11,317 nt of DNA from JBDKTK01 sp039680225 (GTDB taxonomy: Bacteria > Desulfobacterota > Syntrophia > Syntrophales > UBA4778). A model generated the notes under the pieces. It did not search any database. It saw only the letters and a list, made by a program, of their open reading frames with translations, and had not been told where the DNA came from. A program made the translations under genes and the position numbers. Below, piece after piece: positions 1-6,458 of this stretch (positions are counted from its first letter, which is position 1; each line of letters begins with the position of its first letter). The DNA is taken from assembly GCA_039680225.1 (NCBI GenBank), contig JBDKTK010000098.1:1-11317 (forward strand), in the 5' to 3' direction.

Positions 1-498
1 AGAGTATCCCTGCTGCGCGACCTGGGCCCGGCCCTCTCGCCGTTCAACGCGTTCCTGTTTCTGCAGGGACTTGAGACAATCCACCTGAGGATGCCGCGGC
101 ACTCGGAGAACGCGCGTGCCGTGGCCCAATATCTGGAGAAACACCCGAAAGTGAGCTGGGTCAACTATCCCGGACTCGATTCGAGCCCCGAAAAGGCAAG
201 GGTTAAAAAATACCTGCCCCAGGGCGCGGGGGCCATAATCGGCTTCGGCATCAGGGGCGGGATGGAAGCCGGAAAAAAGTTCATAGATTCGCTCGAGCTT
301 GTTTCGCATCTCGCGAATATCGGCGATGCGAAGACGCTCGCGATCCATCCGGCGAGCACCACGCACCAGCAGCTCTCCCCCGAAGAGCAGCTGGCCACCG
401 GGGTGACCCCCGACTTTATCCGGCTCTCGATCGGCATCGAGCATATCGAAGACATCCTGGCGGACATAGAACAGGCATTGGATAAAACATTATTGTAA
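1..498 (+). CDS. metY: O-acetylhomoserine sulfhydrylase, C-terminal part (5' end outside window)
   Basis: This frame is open from base 1 to a TAA at 496-498, giving the last 165 residues of a fold-type I PLP enzyme of the Cys/Met metabolism family. Seen: SPFNAFLFLQGLET near the N-side, then the blocks NIGDAKTLAIHPASTTH and TPDFIRLSIGIEH near the C-terminus. These C-terminal blocks are typical of O-acetylhomoserine (thiol)-lyase rather than cystathionine gamma-synthase, and the Arg of FIRLS is the usual substrate-carboxylate ligand. Known role of the family: a cytosolic enzyme that converts O-acetylhomoserine plus sulfide to homocysteine. The PLP lysine lies upstream of the window and cannot be checked. 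The ATG at 91 is internal and not the start, because conserved sequence precedes it. cysK follows after 31 bp and metX, which makes the acylated substrate, is two genes downstream. Confidence 0.87.
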   Translation, partial: RVSLLRDLGPALSPFNAFLFLQGLETIHLRMPRHSENARAVAQYLEKHPKVSWVNYPGLDSSPEKARVKKYLPQGAGAIIGFGIRGGMEAGKKFIDSLELVSHLANIGDAKTLAIHPASTTHQQLSPEEQLATGVTPDFIRLSIGIEHIEDILADIEQALDKTLL

Positions 499-529
499 GG
501 GCGGCCGGCTGGTTGCCCGGGGAGACCAT

Positions 530-1450
530 ATGGCAAATATATATGACGACATAACAAAGACCGTGGGGCGCACTCCCCTCGTGAGGATAAACAAGATGGC
601 CCGGGGTCTCGATGTGAACCTCCTGGTCAAGGTCGAATCTTTCAACCCGCTTTCCAGCGTGAAAGACAGGATCGGGGTCGCCATGATCGAGGCGGCGGAG
701 CGCGACGGAATATTGAAAGAGAATTCCGTCATAATCGAGCCCACGAGCGGCAACACGGGGATCGCCCTGGCCTTCGTTGCGGCGGCCAAGGGCTACAGGC
801 TTATCCTGACAATGCCCGACACCATGAGCATCGAGCGCCGCCATCTTCTGAACATCCTCGGAGCCGAGGTAGTCCTGACGGAAGGCGCGAAAGGGATGAA
901 GGGAGCGATTGACAAAGCGACCGAACTGGCGGCGGAGATTTCCAACAGTTTCGTCCCGCAGCAGTTCAATAACCCTGCCAATCCCGAAGTACACCGGCAG
1001 ACTACCGCCGAAGAGATCTGGAACGATACCGGCGGCAACATCGACTTCTTTGTAGCGGGGATCGGGACAGGCGGCACTATAACCGGTGTCGGAGAAGTCA
1101 TAAAGAAGAGAAAACCGCTCTGGGTCATCGCGGTAGAGCCGACGGACTCCCCCGTCCTCTCCGGCGGAAAGCCCGGCCCTCACAAGATCCAGGGGATCGG
1201 CGCGGGCTTCGTCCCCAAGGTCCTCGACCGGGAAATCATCGACGAGGTCATGCCGGTGACCCACGAGAATGCCGGGATAATGGCCAGGAGGCTTGCCAAA
1301 GAGGAAGGCATCCTGGCGGGGATTTCCAGCGGGGCGGCCCTCTGGGCGGCCCTCGAGGCGGCAAAAAGAAAGGAAGCCAGGGGGAAGACAATTGTAGCGG
1401 TGCTTCCCGATACGGGAGAGAGATATCTTTCCACCTGGCTGTTCCAATAA
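530..1450 (+). CDS. cysK: Cysteine synthase A (O-acetylserine sulfhydrylase)
   Basis: A 306-residue fold-type II PLP enzyme of normal family length that makes cysteine from O-acetylserine and sulfide in the cytosol. Visible motifs: NPLSSVKDR with the PLP Schiff-base lysine at K45; the asparagine/substrate loop PTSGNTG at 71-77; MSIERR at 99-104; the phosphate-binding GTGGT at 179-183; GISSGAA at 264-270; and LPDTGERYLST at 292-302. All expected active-site elements are present, so it should be functional. The start ATG is supported by GGGGAG at 519-524. The CBS-type regulatory domains of cystathionine beta-synthase are absent. The partner cysE lies further down the same cluster. A cysM-like or O-phosphoserine-using variant cannot be fully excluded from sequence alone, but the motifs favour CysK. 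Confidence 0.93.
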   Translation: MANIYDDITKTVGRTPLVRINKMARGLDVNLLVKVESFNPLSSVKDRIGVAMIEAAERDGILKENSVIIEPTSGNTGIALAFVAAAKGYRLILTMPDTMSIERRHLLNILGAEVVLTEGAKGMKGAIDKATELAAEISNSFVPQQFNNPANPEVHRQTTAEEIWNDTGGNIDFFVAGIGTGGTITGVGEVIKKRKPLWVIAVEPTDSPVLSGGKPGPHKIQGIGAGFVPKVLDREIIDEVMPVTHENAGIMARRLAKEEGILAGISSGAALWAALEAAKRKEARGKTIVAVLPDTGERYLSTWLFQ

Positions 1451-1471
1451 AAAATGACCCAGGATTTTTAA

Positions 1472-1541
1472 GCAGACGGGCGGATTTGAAATCCGCCCCT
1501 GCGCCTGCTGCTCTCAGCAGGGGGAGGTTTTAAACCTGCCC
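1472..1541. repeat. Three consecutive hairpins between cysK and metX (REP/MITE-like palindromic repeat)
   Basis: Three inverted repeats lie back to back. The first pairs 1478-1487 with 1489-1498 (10 perfect base pairs around a single G), extended by GCAG 1472-1475 with CTGC 1499-1502 across a 2-nt bulge. The second pairs CCTGCTG 1504-1510 with CAGCAGG 1515-1521 around CTCT. The third pairs AGGTTT 1525-1530 with AAACCT 1532-1537, extended by GGG/CCC. No T-run follows on the plus strand, so it is a poor intrinsic terminator. GGCGGRTTTGAAAYCCGCC-type palindromes are familiar as dispersed intergenic repeats in deltaproteobacterial and related genomes (from memory, not searched). It could also act in mRNA processing or stability. 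A TATAAG at 1555-1560 could serve metX as a -10, but no clear -35 is visible. Confidence 0.75.
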
Positions 1542-1576
1542 GGTTCTGCAATGATATAAGGAATAGTGAGAATATA

Positions 1577-2722
1577 ATGTCGCAATCTGTTGGTTTGGTT
1601 AACACCGAATATTTCACATTTGCGCAAGGGTCTGAAAAGCTGATGCTGGAATCCGGCAAATCGCTGGGCCCGGTTACCCTTGCTTACGAGACTTACGGCC
1701 AGCTTGATGCAAATAAGGAAAACGCAATTCTCATAATGCATGCGTTGTCCGCCGATGCCCATGCGGCGGGACACCACGAAGGAGAAGATGATCCGGGCTG
1801 GTGGGAAAGCATGATCGGCCCCGGAAAGGCGTTCGACACGGATAAATATTTCATCATCTGCTCCAACGTGTTGGGCGGCTGCAAGGGCAGCACGGGCCCG
1901 TCCTCGATCAACCCGGAGAAGGGCAGGCCTTATGCCCTCGATTTTCCCGTGATCACGATAGCGGACATGGTAAGCGCCCAGAAGCATCTTGTAGACCATC
2001 TGGGCATAGACCGGCTGCTGTGCGCGGCGGGCGGCTCGATGGGCGGCATGCAGGTCCTGCAGTGGGTGGCGTCTTTCCCGGAAAAGGTGAGATCGGCCAT
2101 TCCCATCGCCACGGCGCTCAAGCACTCGCCCCAGCAGATCGCGTTCGACGAAGTGGTCAGGCAGGCCATAATGGCGGACCCGGACTGGCGCGGCGGCGAT
2201 TACTACGAATACGGCCAGCCGGAACGCGGCCTGGCGGTGTCGCGCATGATCGGCCACATCACTTTCATGAGCGAACATTCCATGGAGGAGAAATTTTCCC
2301 GCAAGCTGCGGAACGGAAAATACAGCTATGATTTTACCGCCGACTTCGAGGTGGAAAATTACCTGCGCTACCGGGGGGACAAGTTCGTAAAGCGCTTCGA
2401 CGCGAACTCGTACCTTTACATAACAAAGGCCATGGATTACTTCGACCTCTCCGGGAGCAGGCTGATCCCCCTCGGGAAGGACATCGACACCAGGTTTTTA
2501 ATAATATCGTTCAAGTCCGACTGGCTCTATCCCTCCTACCAGTCGCAGGAAATAGTCCGCCTGCTCAAGCGCAACTTAGTGGACGCGACCTATTGCGAAC
2601 TCCCCTCGACTTACGGGCATGACGCGTTCCTTGTGGACATAGACGAGCAGCAGGAACTGGTGCGCCATTTCCTGGATAAAACTTACAACGGGTATTCGGT
2701 GGTGAGCAGTTATGTCCTCTGA
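1577..2722 (+). CDS. metX: Homoserine O-acetyltransferase (MetX, alpha/beta hydrolase fold)
   Basis: A 381-residue cytosolic alpha/beta-hydrolase that acylates homoserine with acyl-CoA, opening methionine synthesis. Catalytic triad seen: nucleophile S154 in GGSMGGMQ (152-159), D315 in SFKSDWLYP, and H348 in YGHDAFL. Other family blocks are HALSADAHAAG (55-65) and NVLGGCKGSTGPSS (97-110). Length and motif order match MetX. Whether acetyl- or succinyl-CoA is preferred cannot be read safely from the sequence. The upstream metY favours acetyl. The ATG is chosen because homology begins shortly after it; the ribosome-binding site is weak (AAGGAA at 1559-1564, about 12 nt away). The 3' end overlaps metW by 11 bp, so the two are probably translationally coupled. 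Confidence 0.92.
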   Translation: MSQSVGLVNTEYFTFAQGSEKLMLESGKSLGPVTLAYETYGQLDANKENAILIMHALSADAHAAGHHEGEDDPGWWESMIGPGKAFDTDKYFIICSNVLGGCKGSTGPSSINPEKGRPYALDFPVITIADMVSAQKHLVDHLGIDRLLCAAGGSMGGMQVLQWVASFPEKVRSAIPIATALKHSPQQIAFDEVVRQAIMADPDWRGGDYYEYGQPERGLAVSRMIGHITFMSEHSMEEKFSRKLRNGKYSYDFTADFEVENYLRYRGDKFVKRFDANSYLYITKAMDYFDLSGSRLIPLGKDIDTRFLIISFKSDWLYPSYQSQEIVRLLKRNLVDATYCELPSTYGHDAFLVDIDEQQELVRHFLDKTYNGYSVVSSYVL

Positions 2723-3314
2723 TAATTCGATCCGGCCGGACCACAAAATCATATTCGACATGGTGGGACCGGGCTCGCGGGTGCTGGACCTCGGCTGCGG
2801 CACCGGCGACCTGATCTATTATCTCGCCCGCGACAAGCAGGCCCGGGTGCAGGGCGTGGAACTGGACGAATCTGCGATTTACGAATGTGTAAGGAAGGGC
2901 CTGAGCGTGTTCCACAGCGACATCGAAAGCAGCGTGAAGGAATATCCGTCCGGCAGCTTTGACTATATCGTGCTCAACCAGAGCATGCAGGAAGTGAAGA
3001 ACGTCGACTCCCTGGTCCGGGACGCATTGCGCATCGGCGGCAGGATCATCATCGGTTTCCCGAATTTTGCCTTCATCGGGGCGCGGACGATGCTGTTTTT
3101 CAGGGGCAAGGCGCCCATCACGAAATCCCTGCCGTACCACTGGTATGACACTCCCAACGTGCGCTTTCTCAGCATCACGGATTTCCGGGATTTCTGCGCG
3201 GAAAAAAACCTCAAGGTGCTGGCGGCCCATTACCTGGGAAAGTCGGGCCCGGTAAAAGTCCTGCCGAACCTTTTCGCGCATAATGCTATTTTCATGATAT
3301 CCGGAGAGAACTGA
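2712..3314 (+). CDS. metW: MetW, SAM-dependent methyltransferase-like methionine biosynthesis protein
   Basis: A 200-residue class I methyltransferase-fold protein with the SAM-binding motif VLDLGCGTG at 24-32, the acidic motif II end GVELDE at 48-53, and FDYIVLNQSMQEV at 83-95. The signature LPYHWYDTPNVRFLS (140-154) is characteristic of MetW. It follows metX with an 11-bp overlap, and metX-metW pairing is widespread in proteobacteria. MetW is thought to support MetX activity or methionine synthesis, but its methyl acceptor, if any, is not established. The protein is of normal length with no broken motif. It ends at TGA 3312-3314, with 18 bp before cysE. A general ubiE-like methyltransferase is the alternative, but the C-terminal signature and position argue against it. 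Confidence 0.9.
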   Translation: MSSDNSIRPDHKIIFDMVGPGSRVLDLGCGTGDLIYYLARDKQARVQGVELDESAIYECVRKGLSVFHSDIESSVKEYPSGSFDYIVLNQSMQEVKNVDSLVRDALRIGGRIIIGFPNFAFIGARTMLFFRGKAPITKSLPYHWYDTPNVRFLSITDFRDFCAEKNLKVLAAHYLGKSGPVKVLPNLFAHNAIFMISGEN

Positions 3315-3332
3315 AAAAGAGGCTTTCAGCTC

Positions 3333-4073
3333 ATGTTTAAAAGAATGAAAGAGGATATCCGCACGGTATTCAAAAAAGATCCGGCCGCGCGCAGCACGCT
3401 GGAGGTGGTCACGAGCTACCCGGGGCTGCACGCCGTCTGGATGCACAGGATCGCCCACTGGCTGTGGGTGAGCAAATGGTTTGTGACTGCAAGATTCCTG
3501 TCGAATGTGAACCGGTTCCTTACAAGCATCGAGATACACCCGGGGGCGAAGATCGGCCGACGCTTTTTCATCGACCATGGCGCGGGAGTCGTGATCGGCG
3601 AGACGACGGAGATCGGCGATGATGTCCTGATCTATCAGGGTGTCGTGCTGGGGGGCGTGAGCCTGGCAAAGGAGAAACGCCACCCCACGATCGGGAACAA
3701 TGTCCTGATCGGCGCCGGGACCATCGTGCTCGGCCCCATCCACATCGGGGACGACGCGCGGATCGGCGCGGCATCGCTCGTAATCCACGACGTCCCGGCA
3801 AATGCAGTGGCAGTCGGCGTTCCCGCCCGCGTGGGCATGGGGTTCACCGGCCGCGAGCTCCATGAGCTCGACCACAACAAGCTGCCCGACCCGATCGCCG
3901 ACGCCTTCCGCTTCATGAGCAGGCAGATCGAATCGCTGCAGGAGCGGTGCTGCAAGATCGAGGACAACCATGGCATAAAGGTGGAATTGGACCAGTACGT
4001 CGAGGAAAAGAAAAAAGAGATCATGCGGATGTTCGGCGAAAACGGCGAATTCACCAGGGGAGCGGGAATTTAA
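3333..4073 (+). CDS. cysE: Serine O-acetyltransferase, short EpsC-type
   Basis: A 246-residue cytosolic enzyme that acetylates serine with acetyl-CoA, giving the CysK substrate. After a short helical N-terminus comes the left-handed beta-helix of hexapeptide repeats (about 66-165). The active-site stretch is IEIHPGAKIGRRFFIDH, with catalytic H82. E67 takes the place of the Asp of E. coli CysE (D143), as is usual in the short EpsC-type enzymes. GVVIGETTEIG (85-95), RHPTIG (116-121) and AVGVPARV (160-167) follow. A charged, probably helical C-terminal extension (about 185-237) goes beyond the minimal enzyme. The last residues are GAGI, and a C-terminal Ile is what docks CysE into CysK in the cysteine synthase complex. 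AGAGG at 3318-3322 is the likely ribosome-binding site. The stop codon abuts the next ATG. Confidence 0.92.
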   Translation: MFKRMKEDIRTVFKKDPAARSTLEVVTSYPGLHAVWMHRIAHWLWVSKWFVTARFLSNVNRFLTSIEIHPGAKIGRRFFIDHGAGVVIGETTEIGDDVLIYQGVVLGGVSLAKEKRHPTIGNNVLIGAGTIVLGPIHIGDDARIGAASLVIHDVPANAVAVGVPARVGMGFTGRELHELDHNKLPDPIADAFRFMSRQIESLQERCCKIEDNHGIKVELDQYVEEKKKEIMRMFGENGEFTRGAGI

Positions 4074-5237
4074 ATGGAAAAGAAGGCGCTGGCCCTGCTG
4101 TCCGGGGGGCTGGACAGCTCGCTGGCTGTTAAGATAATGATGGAACAGGGCGTCGAAATGACGGCGGTCAACTTCGTCAGCCCGTTCTGCAACTGCACGT
4201 CGCGCAGCGCCGGATGCAAGCACCAGGCGAGCAAGGTGGCCGATGAGTTCGGGATCCCCATCCGGGTGATCGCCAAGGGCATGGATTATATGAAGGTGGT
4301 CGAGCGCCCGAAGCACGGCCATGGGCGCGGCATGAACCCCTGCATCGATTGCCGTATCTACATGCTGCGCAAGGTCCGGGAGATGATGCCGGCGGAAGGG
4401 TCTTTCGTAATAACCGGAGAAGTCCTGGGCCAGAGGCCCATGTCCCAGCACCGCCGGGCGATCGAAATGATAGAAAAGGAAAGCGGGCTCGAGGGCCTGA
4501 TACTGAGGCCGCTTTCGGCGGGGCATTTCGCCCCGACTATCCCCGAGCAGGAGGGTGTGATCGACAGGGAAAGGTTATTGTCGCTTTCGGGCCGCTCGCG
4601 AAAGCCGCAGATTGAACTGGCCGAAAAGTTCGGGTTCACGGATTACCCCTGTCCGGCCGGCGGTTGCCTGCTGACGGACCCGGTGATTGCGGAGCGCCTG
4701 CGCGACCTGTTCATGCATGCGCCCGATTACAGTATCGCCGATCTCCAACTCCTGAAGACGGGCCGCCATTTCAGGCTGAGCGATAAGATGAAAGTCATAT
4801 TGGGGAGGAACAAATCCGAGAATGAAATCCTCAAGCTGCATTTCGGCCCTGGATATAGTATTCTTCGCCCCGTAAATTTCCGGGGGCCCTGGGGGCTGCT
4901 CTGCGGAAGAGATATAACCTCGGAAAACATGCAGGCTGCGGGCAGAATTATGGCTGCTTACAGCAATGACGATCTGGATAATTACGGCATATCCGAAATG
5001 AATGAAGATCAGGACGGGTCGAAATTTTTTGTCGGACCGAGGTTTGCGAGGGACAAGTTCAACCCCCTTTGCATTGGACAAGATGGTTCAGGAAATGGAT
5101 ATCTCCATTTAAAAGGGAACAGGAGGAATTTGCATGCCCCAGTTAGAGTTAAAGGAATGCCCCAAGGTCTATATTCTCGAGACGCACCGCTCGAAGACGC
5201 CCGATTCAACCCTGAATTTCGTGAAGACGATGCGTGA
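4074..5237 (+). CDS. ThiI-like PP-loop sulfurtransferase / tRNA thiolation-type protein
   Basis: Seen: an ATP-pyrophosphatase PP-loop SGGLDSS at 10-16, a Cys-rich stretch C39-x-C41-x6-C48, MNPCIDCR (C90, C93), VITGEVLGQRPMSQ (112-125), LRPLSAG (144-150), GRSRKPQ (173-179) and the CPAGGCLLTD block (C193, C198). Residues about 225-297 resemble the NFACT-R-like RNA-binding module found in this family. It has no THUMP domain, so it is not classical ThiI; databases often call such proteins tRNA 4-thiouridine synthase-like. By family, it should adenylate a substrate and pass sulfur to it, probably RNA. The true target is unknown. The ATG directly follows the cysE stop (TAAATG), with GGGGAG at 4057-4062. 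The frame as read is 387 residues and runs 104 bp into ycaO. One C fewer in the C5 run at 5063-5067 would give a 345-residue protein ending at TAA 5110-5112, so the present C-terminus is suspect. Confidence 0.82.
   Translation: MEKKALALLSGGLDSSLAVKIMMEQGVEMTAVNFVSPFCNCTSRSAGCKHQASKVADEFGIPIRVIAKGMDYMKVVERPKHGHGRGMNPCIDCRIYMLRKVREMMPAEGSFVITGEVLGQRPMSQHRRAIEMIEKESGLEGLILRPLSAGHFAPTIPEQEGVIDRERLLSLSGRSRKPQIELAEKFGFTDYPCPAGGCLLTDPVIAERLRDLFMHAPDYSIADLQLLKTGRHFRLSDKMKVILGRNKSENEILKLHFGPGYSILRPVNFRGPWGLLCGRDITSENMQAAGRIMAAYSNDDLDNYGISEMNEDQDGSKFFVGPRFARDKFNPLCIGQDGSGNGYLHLKGNRRNLHAPVRVKGMPQGLYSRDAPLEDARFNPEFREDDA
5121..5126 (+). promoter_or_regulatory. Strong ribosome-binding site fixing the ycaO start
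   Basis: A perfect AGGAGG lies 7 nt before ATG 5134. It fixes the YcaO start even though the upstream reading frame is still open here. It also implies that the ThiI-like gene was once meant to stop before this point. Confidence 0.85.
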
Positions 5238-6366
5238 AACCGTGTCGATGCTGGATTTCCGCAATGCCACGGATGTCGACAGGATCGGTATTCCGGTTTT
5301 CACCTGCGACCGGGTCCGCCCCGACAACTCCCGGACAAGCCACACGGGCAAAGGCGTTTCCGAAATCCAGGCGCAGGTCTCGCTCACAATGGAGTCGATC
5401 GAGAGGTACTGCTCCGAGTACATGGACGAATACAAGCCGAATATAATTTACGGCAGCTACGCAGGGCTGAAAAAAAAGCAAAATATTCTCAATCCCGAGG
5501 AACTGATCCTTTCCGCCCGGAGCAATTACGCCCCTGACAAGGACTTGGAATGGGTCTGGGGGTGCGAGCTATGCTCCAATGAAGAACTGCTGGTCCCGGC
5601 CTGTGCAGTGTACCATCCCTTCCACCAGAACGGGGCCTTCCTGTTCAACTCCCATACAAACGGCATCGCGGCGGGCAATACCATCGAAGAGGCCGTTATC
5701 CACGGACTTGCGGAGGTAATCGAGAGGGACGCCTGGAGCATTACAAGGTACAAGGCCCAGTACAGCGACGCGCTGTTTCTTGAAGACAATCCCGGAAACG
5801 AATTCATAATCAAAATTCTTGAAAAATTTGACGCGGCCGAGATTGAAATTGTCGCCAAGGACATCACGACCGACATCGGCATCCCGGTCGTGGCCGCTTT
5901 CTCCCGCGACCTGGTGCATGAGACCATGGTGCCGATCGACGGCTTCGGGGCGCACCTCGATCCCCGGGTCGCCCTGATCAGGGCGCTGCTGGAGATCGCG
6001 ACGACCCGCGCCCTGTTCTTTCAGAAATACGGGATAGAAGGTTTGAAGGAATTCACGACCTCCTATTTGCGGCAGGGAGGGGAATACGAGGACACGCGTT
6101 TTTATGCCTATAACCAAAAAGGGCTTGCCGAGCTGGAAATCGGCTACACCGACGACATCCTCAAGGACTTCCATATTTACAGGGAAAAGCTTTCGGCCAG
6201 GGGCCTCGATAAGATTATCGCGGTCAACCTGACAAGGCCCGACGTGAATGTCCCGACAGTGCGCATGATTGTGCCCGGGGCGGAGACTTATTGCTTCGAC
6301 CAGTCAAGGCGGGGCGAAAGGGCGGTGAGGGCCTTCGAAAAAAACGAAGACGTGCCGGCTGAATAG
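5134..6366 (+). CDS. YcaO-family ATP-dependent enzyme (thioamide/azoline-type, target unknown)
   Basis: A 410-residue YcaO-domain protein. Seen in order: DVDRIGIPVF (48-57), the ATP/Mg-binding helix SLTMESIERY (83-92), NGIAAGNTIEEAVIHGLAEV followed by IERDA (176-200), GFGAHLDPRVALIRALLEIA (270-289) and VPGAE (380-384). The glutamates of the ESIER and EVIER motifs are the usual nucleotide/Mg ligands. Known for the family: YcaO enzymes use ATP to activate a backbone amide so that a nucleophile, including sulfide for thioamides, can add. No proline-rich PxPxP tail is present, unlike azoline-forming cyclodehydratases. No TfuA, E1-like partner or precursor peptide is visible in the window. Three cysteines cluster at C144, C147 (CELC) and C157. 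Position after a ThiI-like sulfurtransferase and before nifUS suggests a sulfur-insertion role (inference). Confidence 0.88.
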   Translation: MPQLELKECPKVYILETHRSKTPDSTLNFVKTMRETVSMLDFRNATDVDRIGIPVFTCDRVRPDNSRTSHTGKGVSEIQAQVSLTMESIERYCSEYMDEYKPNIIYGSYAGLKKKQNILNPEELILSARSNYAPDKDLEWVWGCELCSNEELLVPACAVYHPFHQNGAFLFNSHTNGIAAGNTIEEAVIHGLAEVIERDAWSITRYKAQYSDALFLEDNPGNEFIIKILEKFDAAEIEIVAKDITTDIGIPVVAAFSRDLVHETMVPIDGFGAHLDPRVALIRALLEIATTRALFFQKYGIEGLKEFTTSYLRQGGEYEDTRFYAYNQKGLAELEIGYTDDILKDFHIYREKLSARGLDKIIAVNLTRPDVNVPTVRMIVPGAETYCFDQSRRGERAVRAFEKNEDVPAE

Positions 6367-6388
6367 TCCAAAGGATGATCTAAAATCA

Positions 6389-6410
6389 GGAATCGACTGA
6401 TAGTCATTCC
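6389..6410. repeat. Imperfect inverted repeat upstream of the YtkA-like gene
   Basis: GGAAT and GACT (6389-6393, 6395-6398) pair with AGTC and ATTCC (6402-6405, 6406-6410) around a GAT loop, with one bulged C. No T-run follows. It may be an operator, an mRNA hairpin between ycaO and the next gene, or a decayed dispersed repeat. The adjoining word CATTCCCGG recurs at 8983-8991. Confidence 0.4.
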
Positions 6411-6443
6411 CGGTCGAATGATTGACAATCGCAGCAAAGATTT

Positions 6444-6450
6444 AAAGGAG
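6444..6450 (+). promoter_or_regulatory. Ribosome-binding site supporting a TTG start
   Basis: AAAGGAG lies 8 nt before TTG 6459-6461. It supports TTG as the start, which restores a complete signal peptide. The next ATG (6483-6485) would cut the signal peptide short. Confidence 0.7.
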
Positions 6451-6458
6451 AAAATAAA

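Noticed and set aside
416..1447. 343-codon open frame on the minus strand opposite cysK
   Set aside because: Same reason: antisense to a fully conserved gene, with no domain and no credible ribosome-binding site.
1472..1541. CRISPR-like or terminator interpretation of the hairpins
   Set aside because: The three stems differ in sequence with no spacer-repeat pattern, and no T-run follows on the plus strand.
2565..4526. 653-codon open frame on the minus strand across metX, metW, cysE and the ThiI-like gene
   Set aside because: It lies opposite four clearly homologous genes. Its translation is rich in Arg, His, Ala and Asp with no recognisable domain. It is explained by the codon bias of the plus-strand genes.
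6422..6427. Perfect TTGACA as a -35 box for ytkA-nifU-nifS
   Set aside because: No acceptable -10 lies 16-18 nt downstream; that position is occupied by the ribosome-binding site.
6367..6458. Possible precursor peptide gene next to ycaO
   Set aside because: The gap has no ATG-, GTG- or TTG-started frame of useful length with a ribosome-binding site. The ATG there stops almost at once.
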